This document shows positions 17,390 to 24,958 of a stretch of 64,000 nt of DNA, piece after piece; position 1 is the stretch's first letter; each line of letters starts with the position of its first letter. The notes under the pieces are model-generated. The model was not told the origin of the DNA and ran no database searches. It worked only from the letters and a program-made list of their open reading frames with translations. The stretch comes from an uncultured Collinsella sp. (GTDB lineage: Bacteria > Actinomycetota > Coriobacteriia > Coriobacteriales > Coriobacteriaceae): positions 57,170 through 121,169 of the forward strand of contig CAUFBM010000007.1 of the NCBI GenBank assembly GCA_959023295.1. The letters are read 5' to 3'. The translations under genes and the position numbers were made by a program.

Positions 17390-17413
17390 CAGACGTGTTC
17401 GCCCACGTTATCT

Positions 17414-17459
17414 GGCCTGCGCCCAGACGGCATCGGTGTCGTCCGGGCGCAGGCCTTTT
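17414..17459 (+). terminator. Terminator after the P-type ATPase
   Basis: Eleven-bp stem GGCCTGCGCCC / GGGCGCAGGCC extended by GACG / CGTC around the loop, then T4. It abuts the likely start of the PIN gene. Confidence 0.85.
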
Positions 17460-17952
17460 GCGTTTGGATGCCAACGTATGGGTTGATTCGTTTTGCGTCG
17501 ACCATGCTGAGTCGCTTGCCGCGCGTGCGTTTATTGGGCAGGCGGCGGAGGCGGGGGCATTGCTGTTCTTTCCGGTGCATATCGCCAAGGACGTGCTGTA
17601 CGTTGTCCAACACGAGCTGAAGCGTAGCGTTCTTGCCAGTGGGGAAGCGCTCGACGAGGCATCTGCCCGTGCAATTGGCGATGCGGCGTTGGCGTTTGTT
17701 CGGAACATGACCGAAAACGCCACGGCCGTGGGTGCAGATGCGTCGGACCTTTGGCTGGCCGACAAATACTTAGCGCTCCATCGCGATTACGAGGACAACT
17801 TGGTGCTCGCCGCGTGCAAGCGCGCGCAGGTCGATTACTTGGTGACCAACGATCGCAAGCTGCTCGAACATGCCGATCTTGCAGCAAAGACCCCGCGCCA
17901 AATGATGCCGATTCTGGCTTTGGCCGAACGCGGCGGCGCGGCTATCGGTTGA
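17458..17952 (+). CDS. PIN-domain protein
   Basis: About 164 residues. The N-terminal RLDANVWVDSF and the C-terminal YEDNLVLAACKRAQVDYLVTNDRKLL carry the acidic residues of a PIN ribonuclease site. Such proteins are usually VapC-type toxins or RNA-processing enzymes. The start is doubtful: TTG 17458 (or TTG 17464) gives a normal PIN N-terminus, while the upstream GTG 17395 would translate through the terminator hairpin. I see no antitoxin gene beside it, which argues against a simple VapBC pair. The terminator hairpin sits exactly on its 5' end, so expression may depend on readthrough. Confidence 0.65.
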   Translation: MRLDANVWVDSFCVDHAESLAARAFIGQAAEAGALLFFPVHIAKDVLYVVQHELKRSVLASGEALDEASARAIGDAALAFVRNMTENATAVGADASDLWLADKYLALHRDYEDNLVLAACKRAQVDYLVTNDRKLLEHADLAAKTPRQMMPILALAERGGAAIG

Positions 17953-18010
17953 CGCGAACTGTTTGTGGGCCTCTTGGACGACGATGCGCCAAGGGACCCG
18001 CGCCTTCTAT

Positions 18011-18445
18011 TTACAAAAGCTCGGCCTTAATGGCGGGACTTTCTGCGAGCTGCTCGGCTGCCTTTTCGTCGGAGCTGTCGAGTGCTGCCAGACTGCGGTA
18101 GACCCACTCGTTGACCTGGGTGTTCTTGACGCCTGCGGTCTGCATAAGGGTGCCTACCTCGCGGATTGCTGCGAGCAAATCGGCTTTGGGACCCGCGAGT
18201 TCGACCTCGATGCCGTGGTAGGCGGTCACGCCGCGGTTCTCACTCACGTGGTCGATAAAGCCCTCGACGGTCTCAAGCTGCTGGACGAGAGCCACATCAT
18301 CGTTAGCGTCCAGCGCGACGAGTGCGTTCGAAACCGTGAGGGCGGGATGTCCGCAGGGGACAAAGCCTTCGATGACATCCATAGCTTCGGTAATGGTTGA
18401 GCCCAGGCCTGCGAGGGCATTGACGAGTTGCTGCTTGGTATCCAT
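18011..18445 (-). CDS. Conserved-looking protein of unknown function
   Basis: 144 residues, soluble, largely helical and acidic, starting MDTKQQLVNALAGLGSTITE at ATG 18445 with AAAGGA 6 bases upstream. Reading frame, codon use and ribosome site all support a real gene. I recognise no domain. The middle part (GVTAYHGIEVELAGPKADLL) has alternating hydrophobic residues that could be a small mixed fold. It converges on the PIN gene, with about 58 bases between stops. Confidence 0.6.
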   Translation of the reverse strand: MDTKQQLVNALAGLGSTITEAMDVIEGFVPCGHPALTVSNALVALDANDDVALVQQLETVEGFIDHVSENRGVTAYHGIEVELAGPKADLLAAIREVGTLMQTAGVKNTQVNEWVYRSLAALDSSDEKAAEQLAESPAIKAELL

Positions 18446-18684
18446 AACGGTCCTTTCGACGGGTCAATTTTGCTTGGCGAAAATATACGTGACGCGATCG
18501 GTAACAAAAGTGCGAAGTGCGGCGCACATTGGGGTCTTCACAGCTCGTGCATAGAACAGCTGTCCGCTTTCAGAACGTGGTAAGATAACACTCCACAAGC
18601 GGGGCTCGCCCCGTATGTTCCTTGAAAAGTCGACGGTTATCGGGTGTTTGCAGGCCCGATACCATCCAGACTTTCCCAACATTC

Positions 18685-19048
18685 GGGGGCGACTGGTTTC
18701 GACACGATAGCTCTGAGAGAGGAAGCAAGCCGAGGTCTCCTCGCCTCGTTAAACAGGGGTACCGTCAAATTGAATTGACAACAACTCTTCTTTTGAGCCT
18801 ATGGCTCTCGCTGCTTAGTTTATAGCGGCGCGTCAACCCGGTGATTTCCCCGACACCGGCGCGACGTCATTTTAGGGGAATGCTCCTGCGCACGTAATCG
18901 GTATGGCGCAGGCTAAGACCGAACCGGTTAGGACGCCGCGAGCGTGTCGCTGCGCGCAAAGCGTCCGAGACAAAACCAGCGACTGAGCTTGGAGATGCCA
19001 ATCAGGGGGCTTTCGTGGACCGGAGTTCGATTCTCCGCGCCTCCACCA
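18685..19048 (+). ncRNA. ssrA: tmRNA
   Basis: Transfer-messenger RNA that frees stalled ribosomes and tags the unfinished protein. The 5' end GGGGGCGACTGGTTTCGACA and the 3' end GGAGTTCGATTCTCCGCGCC plus CCACCA (CCA encoded) are diagnostic and pair as the acceptor stem. The tag frame runs 18777-18818, reading DNNSSFEPMALAA and then TAG; with the charged alanine it is A-DNNSSFEPMALAA. An in-frame TGA two codons before GAC limits the resume codon to ATT or GAC, and GAC is the usual type. About 364 nt. The leader (18446-18684) has two small GC hairpins and no clear promoter. Confidence 0.97.
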
Positions 19049-19056
19049 TACGTAAC

Positions 19057-19090
19057 AGGCAGGTAGAGAAGTGTCTCTACCTGCCTTTTT
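19057..19090 (+). terminator. tmRNA terminator
   Basis: 13-bp perfect stem AGGCAGGTAGAGA / TCTCTACCTGCCT with a 4-base loop, then a T-run, eight bases after the CCA end. Confidence 0.92.
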
Positions 19091-19104
19091 ATTACATATG
19101 GATA

Positions 19105-19360
19105 CCGCGGAGAATCGAACTCTATGCAGGGCGCGGGCGTTAAGCAAACGCGAAGCGTTTGTAGCCCGCGGGCGAGGGCAGCGGCAGCCGGCCGAAGCCG
19201 GCGCGGATTTGCGAAGCAAATACGCGGATTCTCCGCGCAAACTATCAGCCCAATATGGATGCGATGTTATCGAATCTCAGCCGGCCATGCGCCGCATCAA
19301 CGGAACCCCAAACCCGCGGAGAATCGAACTCTATGCAGGGCGCGGGCGTTAAGCAAACGC
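19105..19360. repeat. 47-bp direct repeats holding inverted tmRNA T-arm copies
   Basis: Identical 47-bp copies at 19105-19151 and 19314-19360. Each begins CCGCGGAGAATCGAACTC, which is the reverse complement of the tmRNA 3' end (19022-19039) at 17 of 18 bases. Between them are GC-rich palindromic stretches and no convincing gene. Pieces of a tRNA-like 3' end repeated downstream of ssrA are what repeated integration and loss of elements at an attachment site would leave. Confidence 0.75.
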
Positions 19361-19376
19361 TACGGCAACGTAGGGT

Positions 19377-19519
19377 GGGACGCGCTTTCCTAACGGCGGC
19401 CCAGGCGGAAAATCCATCCCAGAATCCGCGCTCAGAACGGGACACGCTTTCCCAACGGCGGTCCAAGCGGAAAGTTCATCCTGGAATCCCGCCTCAAACT
19501 GGGACACGCTTTCCGCTCC
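19377..19519. repeat. 62-bp tandem repeat, about 2.3 units
   Basis: Units start at 19377, 19439 and 19501 with GGGACrCGCTTTCC; the first two are full 62-base units about 80% alike and the third is cut after 19 bases. Non-coding spacer between ssrA and the patatin gene. Confidence 0.8.
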
Positions 19520-19601
19520 ATATTCTCAACTCCAAAACCTATGCGCCCTCCATTCCAAAACTGGGTAGAAGAAAGCCAAAACGCAATCGCAGGAGGTCAA
19601 T

Positions 19602-20480
19602 ATGACTGCAGAAGATAAGGCAAAGAACGCCGGCAAGGTCGCGCTCGTTTTGGAGGGTGGCAGCTTCCGCGGGCAATTTACCGCAGGCGTACTCGACGTT
19701 CTCATGGAGGCCGGCGTCGAGATTCCGGCGGTATATGGCGTATCGGCCGGCGCTCTCAACGGCGTGAACTACAAGTCGCATCAGATCGGCCGTGCCAACC
19801 GCATCAACCTGGCTTTCTGCAATGACAACCGCTTCATGGGCGCCGCATCGTTTGCGTCCACGGGCTCCATCGTGGGTTACGATTTTATCTTCAACGATGT
19901 CCAGGACCGCCTGGATCCCTTTGACAACGAAGCGTTCGACGCGAGCCCCACCAAGATGTACGCCGTCGCGACGGACATGCTCTTTGGAACCGCTGCATAC
20001 CTGCCGGTCAAAAGCGCCGTGCTCGACCTCGATGCCGTGCGCGCCTCGACGTCGCTGCCGCTGGTGACGCCGCCGGTCGAGATCGATGGGCACAAATACG
20101 TCGACGGCGGCGTAGCCGATTCGGTCCCCATCGAGCACGTGCTGGAGGAGGCCGGCTTCGACCGTGCAGTCGTCATTGTCACGCAGGATCGCTCGTACGA
20201 GAAAAAGCCCTACGAGTTTATGCCCGCCGCACGCGCTCGCTATGCCGACTACCCCTACCTGCTTGAGGCTATCGAGACGCGCCACGACCGCTATAACATC
20301 CAGCGCATGCATCTGTGGAAGTATGAGCGCGAGGGCCGCGCGCTGGTCGTTGCTCCACAAAAGCCGGTCGAGGTCGGTCACGTTGAGCACGATCCGGCAA
20401 AGCTCCTCGACCTGTATATTCAGGGCCGCCAGGAGGCAAAGCGCCTACTGAGTGATATCGAGGCATTTGCCGAGCGCTAG
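19602..20480 (+). CDS. Patatin-like phospholipase
   Basis: Serine lipid acyl hydrolase of the patatin/RssA-type bacterial family, 292 residues, cytoplasmic or membrane-peripheral. The oxyanion loop is LEGGSFRGQFTAG, the nucleophile Ser48 lies in GVSAG, and the dyad Asp168 in VDGGVADS. ATG 19602 follows CAGGAGG by 5 bases. It stands alone, between repeat-rich spacer and the rplM promoter. Substrate lipid unknown. Confidence 0.93.
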   Translation: MTAEDKAKNAGKVALVLEGGSFRGQFTAGVLDVLMEAGVEIPAVYGVSAGALNGVNYKSHQIGRANRINLAFCNDNRFMGAASFASTGSIVGYDFIFNDVQDRLDPFDNEAFDASPTKMYAVATDMLFGTAAYLPVKSAVLDLDAVRASTSLPLVTPPVEIDGHKYVDGGVADSVPIEHVLEEAGFDRAVVIVTQDRSYEKKPYEFMPAARARYADYPYLLEAIETRHDRYNIQRMHLWKYEREGRALVVAPQKPVEVGHVEHDPAKLLDLYIQGRQEAKRLLSDIEAFAER

Positions 20481-20543
20481 TGTCGCGACGTCATGACCCA
20501 TGGATGACATGTGCAGAAACTCTGGTCGGAGCCAAAATACCTG

Positions 20544-20571
20544 TTGACTCGGGCGGCGAGCGGGGTAATAT
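20544..20571 (+). promoter_or_regulatory. Promoter of rplM-rpsI
   Basis: TTGACT (20544-20549), 16-base spacer, TAATAT (20566-20571): the best sigma-70-type promoter seen in the window, 67 bases before the start codon. Confidence 0.75.
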
Positions 20572-20576
20572 GGACG

Positions 20577-20612
20577 GGTTACTTGCAGAGCCCCGTGAAT
20601 CTCTGTAACAAC
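20577..20612 (+). promoter_or_regulatory. Possible L13 leader hairpin
   Basis: In the rplM leader, GTTAC..GCAGAG can pair with CTCTG..TAAC around an 8-10 base loop. Ribosomal protein L13 is known to control its own mRNA through a leader structure in other bacteria; position fits, but I cannot match the known consensus. Confidence 0.35.
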
Positions 20613-20637
20613 ACGTACTGTACATGGAGGAGTCTAA

Positions 20638-21081
20638 GTGATTTCGAAATCGACTCACTACGCCAAGCAGGGCGAGGTCCAGCGCAACTGGGTTCTCGTC
20701 GACGCCGATGGTGCTGTCCTGGGCCGTCTTGCCACCCAGATCGCAATGATCCTGCGCGGTAAGAACAAGCCCCAGTTCACGCCCAACAGCGACTGCGGCG
20801 ACTTCGTTGTCGTCATCAACGCCGATAAGGTCCAGCTTACCGGCAACAAGGCCGACACGAAGACCTATTATCGCCACAGCGGCTACAACGGCGGTCTCAA
20901 GGCTGAGAGCTTCCGCCAGGCTATGGAGAAGCACCCGGAGAAGGTCATCGAGCGCGCCGTTCGCGGCATGCTGCCCAAGACCACCCTCGGCCGTGCCCAG
21001 ATGACCAAGCTTAAGGTCTACGCTGGTGCCGAGCATCCGCACGCTGCCCAGAACCCCACGAAGATTGAGCTGGAGGCTTAA
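20638..21081 (+). CDS. rplM: 50S ribosomal protein L13
   Basis: 147 residues, family length. Typical stretches WVLVDADGAVLGRLATQIA, KPQFTPNSDCGDFVVV and YYRHSGYNGGLK are present. The start is GTG 20638, five bases after GGAGGAG; no ATG fits. First gene of the usual rplM-rpsI pair, two bases before rpsI. Confidence 0.98.
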   Translation: MISKSTHYAKQGEVQRNWVLVDADGAVLGRLATQIAMILRGKNKPQFTPNSDCGDFVVVINADKVQLTGNKADTKTYYRHSGYNGGLKAESFRQAMEKHPEKVIERAVRGMLPKTTLGRAQMTKLKVYAGAEHPHAAQNPTKIELEA

Positions 21082-21083
21082 AG

Positions 21084-21479
<396 letters not shown>

Positions 21480-21510
21480 GGTTTTATCTCCTTACGAGAT
21501 ACAATGTACA

Positions 21511-21547
21511 AGCGGGGCCTACCGACTGCTCGGTGGGTCCCGCTTTT
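21511..21547 (+). terminator. Terminator after rpsI
   Basis: 15-bp stem with two G.T pairs, AGCGGGGCCTACCGA / TCGGTGGGTCCCGCT, then T4. Confidence 0.88.
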
Positions 21548-21601
21548 CTTTTCGACTAGGGTGGGCGGCTTCGTTTTGCCCACTTGGGAAGGAGCGATCC
21601 T

Positions 21602-22939
21602 ATGCCCCAGAACATCTTCGGTACCGATGGCGTCCGTGGCGTCGCCAACGCCGACCTCTCGTGCGACCTCGCGTTTCGCCTGGGCCGCGCGGCGACCAAG
21701 TTCCTTGGCCCGGACATCTGCATCGGCCGCGACACGCGTCTTTCGGGTACCATGCTCGAGAGTGCTCTGACCGCTGGCATTATGGCCGAGGGCGGCCGCC
21801 CGCACTGCTGCGGCGTTATCCCTACGCCGGCCGTGGCGCTGCTTACCGTCCAAAACGAGCTCGACGGCGGCATCGTCATCTCCGCTTCGCACAATCCGCC
21901 GGAGTTCAACGGCATCAAGTTCTTTAGCCGCAAGGGCATGAAGCTTCCCGATGCTGTCGAGGAAGAGATCAGCGCCTGGGTCATGTCCGAGGAGGCCATG
22001 GCTGCCGATACGCTGCCGACCGGTGCCGGCGTGGGTCACATCATCAAGATGAAGGACGCCCGCAAGGCATATGTCGATCATGCCATCAGCACGCTCGACG
22101 GCCTTAAACTCGACGGCCTGGTTGTTGCCGTCGACTGCGGCCACGGCGCTTCTTGCCAGACCACGCCCGCCGCACTGCAGCGCCTGGGCGCCACGGTCCA
22201 TGCCATCAACACCGATTACTGCGGCACCGACATTAACGTCGAGTGCGGCTCCACTCATCTTGAGCCCCTGCGCGAGCTCGTGCTGCGCACCCACGCCGAC
22301 ATCGGTCTGGCTCACGATGGCGACGCCGATCGCGTGCTGTTCGTGGACAGCGAGGGCAACGAAATCGATGGCGACTACATCCTGGCCATCTGCGGTTCCG
22401 ACCTGGCCGCTCGCGGCAAGCTCGCCAACTCCGAGATCGTCTCGACCGTTATGTGCAACCTAGGCTTCTCCATCGCCATGAAGGAGCAGGGCTTCGAGAT
22501 GGTCCAGACCGCCGTGGGCGACCGCTATGTTCTCGAGCGTATGCTCGAGGACGGTGCCGTCATCGGCGGCGAGCAGTCCGGCCACATCATCTTCCTGGAG
22601 CACAACACCACCGGCGACGGCTTGGTGACGGCCCTGCAGCTTCTGGCCGTGCTCAAGCGCACCGGCCGCACCCTCACCGACCTTGCCGGCATCATGAAGA
22701 AGTACCCGCAGGTACTTGTCAACGTACATTCCGACAATAAGGCCGGCCTGGACGATTGTCAGCCCATTTGGGACGCCGTCGCTGCCGCCGAGAAGGAGCT
22801 CAACGGTCGCGGCCGCATTCTGGTACGTCCGAGTGGCACCGAGCCGCTGGTCCGTGTGATGGCCGAGGCCGAGACGCACGAGTTGACCCAGCGTGTGGTT
22901 GACGACATCGTCGAGGTTGTCAAGCGCGAACTTCCCTAA
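21602..22939 (+). CDS. glmM: Phosphoglucosamine mutase
   Basis: Converts glucosamine 6-phosphate to glucosamine 1-phosphate for UDP-GlcNAc and peptidoglycan synthesis. 445 residues. FGTDGVRG opens the enzyme, the phosphorylated Ser96 lies in ISASHNP, the metal loop is DGDADR, and the phosphate-binding loop RPSGTEPLVRV is near the end. ATG 21602 is 7 bases after GGGAAGGAG. With nagB 0.8 kb downstream the region joins synthesis and breakdown of amino sugars. Confidence 0.97.
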   Translation: MPQNIFGTDGVRGVANADLSCDLAFRLGRAATKFLGPDICIGRDTRLSGTMLESALTAGIMAEGGRPHCCGVIPTPAVALLTVQNELDGGIVISASHNPPEFNGIKFFSRKGMKLPDAVEEEISAWVMSEEAMAADTLPTGAGVGHIIKMKDARKAYVDHAISTLDGLKLDGLVVAVDCGHGASCQTTPAALQRLGATVHAINTDYCGTDINVECGSTHLEPLRELVLRTHADIGLAHDGDADRVLFVDSEGNEIDGDYILAICGSDLAARGKLANSEIVSTVMCNLGFSIAMKEQGFEMVQTAVGDRYVLERMLEDGAVIGGEQSGHIIFLEHNTTGDGLVTALQLLAVLKRTGRTLTDLAGIMKKYPQVLVNVHSDNKAGLDDCQPIWDAVAAAEKELNGRGRILVRPSGTEPLVRVMAEAETHELTQRVVDDIVEVVKRELP

Positions 22940-23010
22940 TGGTCAAAAACGGGTGCCAAGTGGTAAACTGTTAAAGTTATTTTGATTGATTGGTATGTCC
23001 GAGGGGGAGC

Positions 23011-23508
23011 ATGTTCACTAAAGTCCTGAGGTCTTTTGGTATGCGTGGTCGAGTCCTTACGCTGGATGCTCCCATCTCGGGCGACGTCATTCCGTTATCC
23101 GAGGTCAAAGACCAGACGTTTGCTACCGGCCTTTTGGGCCAGGGCGTGGCGATTCAGCCTACGGGTACACGTGTGATTGCTCCGGCTGACGCTAAGGTCG
23201 AGGCGATTTTTCCCACGGGTCATGCCGTTGCGCTCAACACGGTCGATGGTCTAGACGTGCTCATCCATGTTGGTTTGGACACCGTTCAGCTCGAGGGCAA
23301 ACATTTTACTGTGTATGCGCAAGTGGGTGACATCGTCCATAAGGGCGACGTGCTCATCGAGTTCGATCGCGAGGCAATTGCTGCCGAGGGTTACGATGTG
23401 ACGGTTCCCATCTTGGTGTGCAACTCTGTTGAGTTCTCGAGCATCAAGGGCTCCGTTGGCGAGCATGTCGAGGAGATGGACCAGCTCATCGTTGCTCGCG
23501 AGCGCTAG
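23011..23508 (+). CDS. crr: PTS glucose-type EIIA protein
   Basis: Free-standing cytoplasmic EIIA(Glc)-type phosphocarrier of 165 residues. His86 in LIHVGLDTV is the phosphorylated residue, paired with His71 in PTGHAVAL; PISGDVIPL and the GDVLIEFD stretch are typical. ATG 23011 follows GAGGGGGAGC closely. It can serve EIIBC proteins that lack their own EIIA, such as the one at 178-1617; this is inference. In GC-rich Gram-positives its regulatory role differs from that in E. coli, so I do not assume inducer exclusion. Confidence 0.9.
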   Translation: MFTKVLRSFGMRGRVLTLDAPISGDVIPLSEVKDQTFATGLLGQGVAIQPTGTRVIAPADAKVEAIFPTGHAVALNTVDGLDVLIHVGLDTVQLEGKHFTVYAQVGDIVHKGDVLIEFDREAIAAEGYDVTVPILVCNSVEFSSIKGSVGEHVEEMDQLIVARER

Positions 23509-23550
23509 TCGCTCCGCTTGGCCTTTAGCCTACAATTCAATCACGTTTAC

Positions 23551-23580
23551 GGAGGGCGCCCTTGAAAGAGGGCGCCCTCC
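23551..23580. terminator. Strong hairpin after the EIIA gene
   Basis: 12-bp stem GGAGGGCGCCCT / AGGGCGCCCTCC with 6-base loop. No T-run follows, so it may act as a 3' end stabiliser rather than a classical terminator. The remaining 200 bp to nagB show nothing further. Confidence 0.6.
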
Positions 23581-23780
23581 GTGGCAAGATGGGGATTGTC
23601 CGAAGCTAAACAGCTTTGGGTCACCGTGGACGGGCAGGGGCCTCGACGCGGTTAGACACGAGACACATATATTACGCGACCTCGCCCTGGTGGCCGCACA
23701 CGTTGGTTGCGGCCGACGCGGGCCGCGGGCAAGTGCTTGTAAGGGGAGCCTTGCCTCTCTTCTACGAGAAAGGATGCGTA

Positions 23781-24509
23781 ATGAAGATCATTAAGGCTAA
23801 AGACTATGAGGATATGAGCCGCAAGGCCGCCAATATCATCTCGGCCCAGGTTATCCTCAAGCCCGATTGCGTGCTGGGTCTTGCCACCGGCTCCACCCCG
23901 ATTGGCGCCTACAAGCAACTCGCCGCTTGGTACGAGAAGGGCGACGTCGACTTCGCCGAGGTTAGCACCTATAACCTGGACGAGTATCGTGGTCTTTCGC
24001 ACGACGATCCCCAGAGCTATCACTACTTTATGCGCGAGAACTTCTTCGATCACATCAATATCGATCTGAACAACACGCACGTGCCCGATGGCTCCAACCC
24101 CGATGCCGCTGCTGCCTGCTCCGAGTACGACAAGATCGTCGCTGCCGCCGGTTACCCGGATCTGCAACTGCTCGGTATTGGTAATAACGGTCATATTGGC
24201 TTCAACGAGCCCGATGACCACTTCTCCAAGGGCACGCACTGCGTCGACCTGACCGAGAGCACCATTCAGGCCAACAGCCGCCTGTTCGACAGCATCGATG
24301 ATGTGCCCCGTCAGGCTTACACCATGGGAACCCAGACCATCATGTATGCCCGCATGATCCTGGTTGTCGCCAACGGCGAGGCCAAGGCTCAGGCTGTGCA
24401 CGATATGTGCTATGGCCCGGTTACGCCCGAGTGCCCCGCTTCGATTCTGCAGCTCCACACCAACTGCGTCGTCGTTGCTGACGAGGCCGCTCTTTCGCTC
24501 TGCGAGTAA
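23781..24509 (+). CDS. nagB: Glucosamine-6-phosphate deaminase
   Basis: Turns glucosamine 6-phosphate into fructose 6-phosphate and ammonia. 242 residues, the short Bacillus-like type. LATGSTP binds phosphate, NLDEYRGL holds a catalytic acid, and GIGNNGHIGFNEP carries the catalytic His and Glu; the Asp of the E. coli motif (NDGH) is Asn here, as in short Gram-positive NagB. ATG 23781 lies 7 bases after GAAAGGA; longer in-frame versions reach into non-coding DNA. Confidence 0.96.
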   Translation: MKIIKAKDYEDMSRKAANIISAQVILKPDCVLGLATGSTPIGAYKQLAAWYEKGDVDFAEVSTYNLDEYRGLSHDDPQSYHYFMRENFFDHINIDLNNTHVPDGSNPDAAAACSEYDKIVAAAGYPDLQLLGIGNNGHIGFNEPDDHFSKGTHCVDLTESTIQANSRLFDSIDDVPRQAYTMGTQTIMYARMILVVANGEAKAQAVHDMCYGPVTPECPASILQLHTNCVVVADEAALSLCE

Positions 24510-24538
24510 CGCGACCAAGCGATCTTACATAGCTTTTC

Positions 24539-24568
24539 AAAGGGCCCTCGCTTTGCGGGGGCCTTTTT
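24539..24568 (+). terminator. Terminator after nagB
   Basis: Stem AAAGGGCCCTCGC / GCGGGGGCCTTT with a 3-base loop, then T5. Confidence 0.85.
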
Positions 24569-24570
24569 AG

Positions 24571-24958
24571 TGGACATAGGCCGTGGCGCATGCATGACGG
24601 AAACCTTGCCGCATGCTTGACTGGAGGGTTTGAAATTTTGCAATTCATTCTATAGCAGATTCTATGCACATTTGCCACCATAGAGTCGCAGGCGGTAGCG
24701 AGGAGTAGGCGAGTTGCGCAACTCAAATAAAAACAGTCGACTGCGCTACACTGCAAATGGGATGGGACATGCTGGCAAGCGCATTGACCTGCGCAAAGAC
24801 CTATTGGTCGAGGGATAAGTTACCATCGGGCCTCGCTGTACAAAAACTTGCCAAACACGTACCGGCAGACAGCCAAAAACTCTAAGTCACGCTATTCACG
24901 GGGTGGCTCATATGGTTCTGCAGCTACGGTGTCCATATGGTCGAGTTGAGGAGCAGGT
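24571..24958. other. 388-bp intergenic region before the STAND regulator
   Basis: No gene found. The DNA is less GC-rich than its surroundings, with several A/T patches (TCTATAGCAGATTCTATGC near 24650) that could hold promoters, and a repeated CATATGGT (24909 and 24934) just before the regulator. I cannot fix a promoter. Confidence 0.5.

Noticed and set aside
17958..18445. Toxin-antitoxin pair of the PIN protein and the gene at 18011
   Set aside because: The genes converge instead of sharing an operon, and the 144-residue protein lacks an antitoxin DNA-binding domain.
19071..19393. Frames over the repeats after tmRNA
   Set aside because: They exist only because of the GC-rich 47-bp repeats and share their sequence; no start site.
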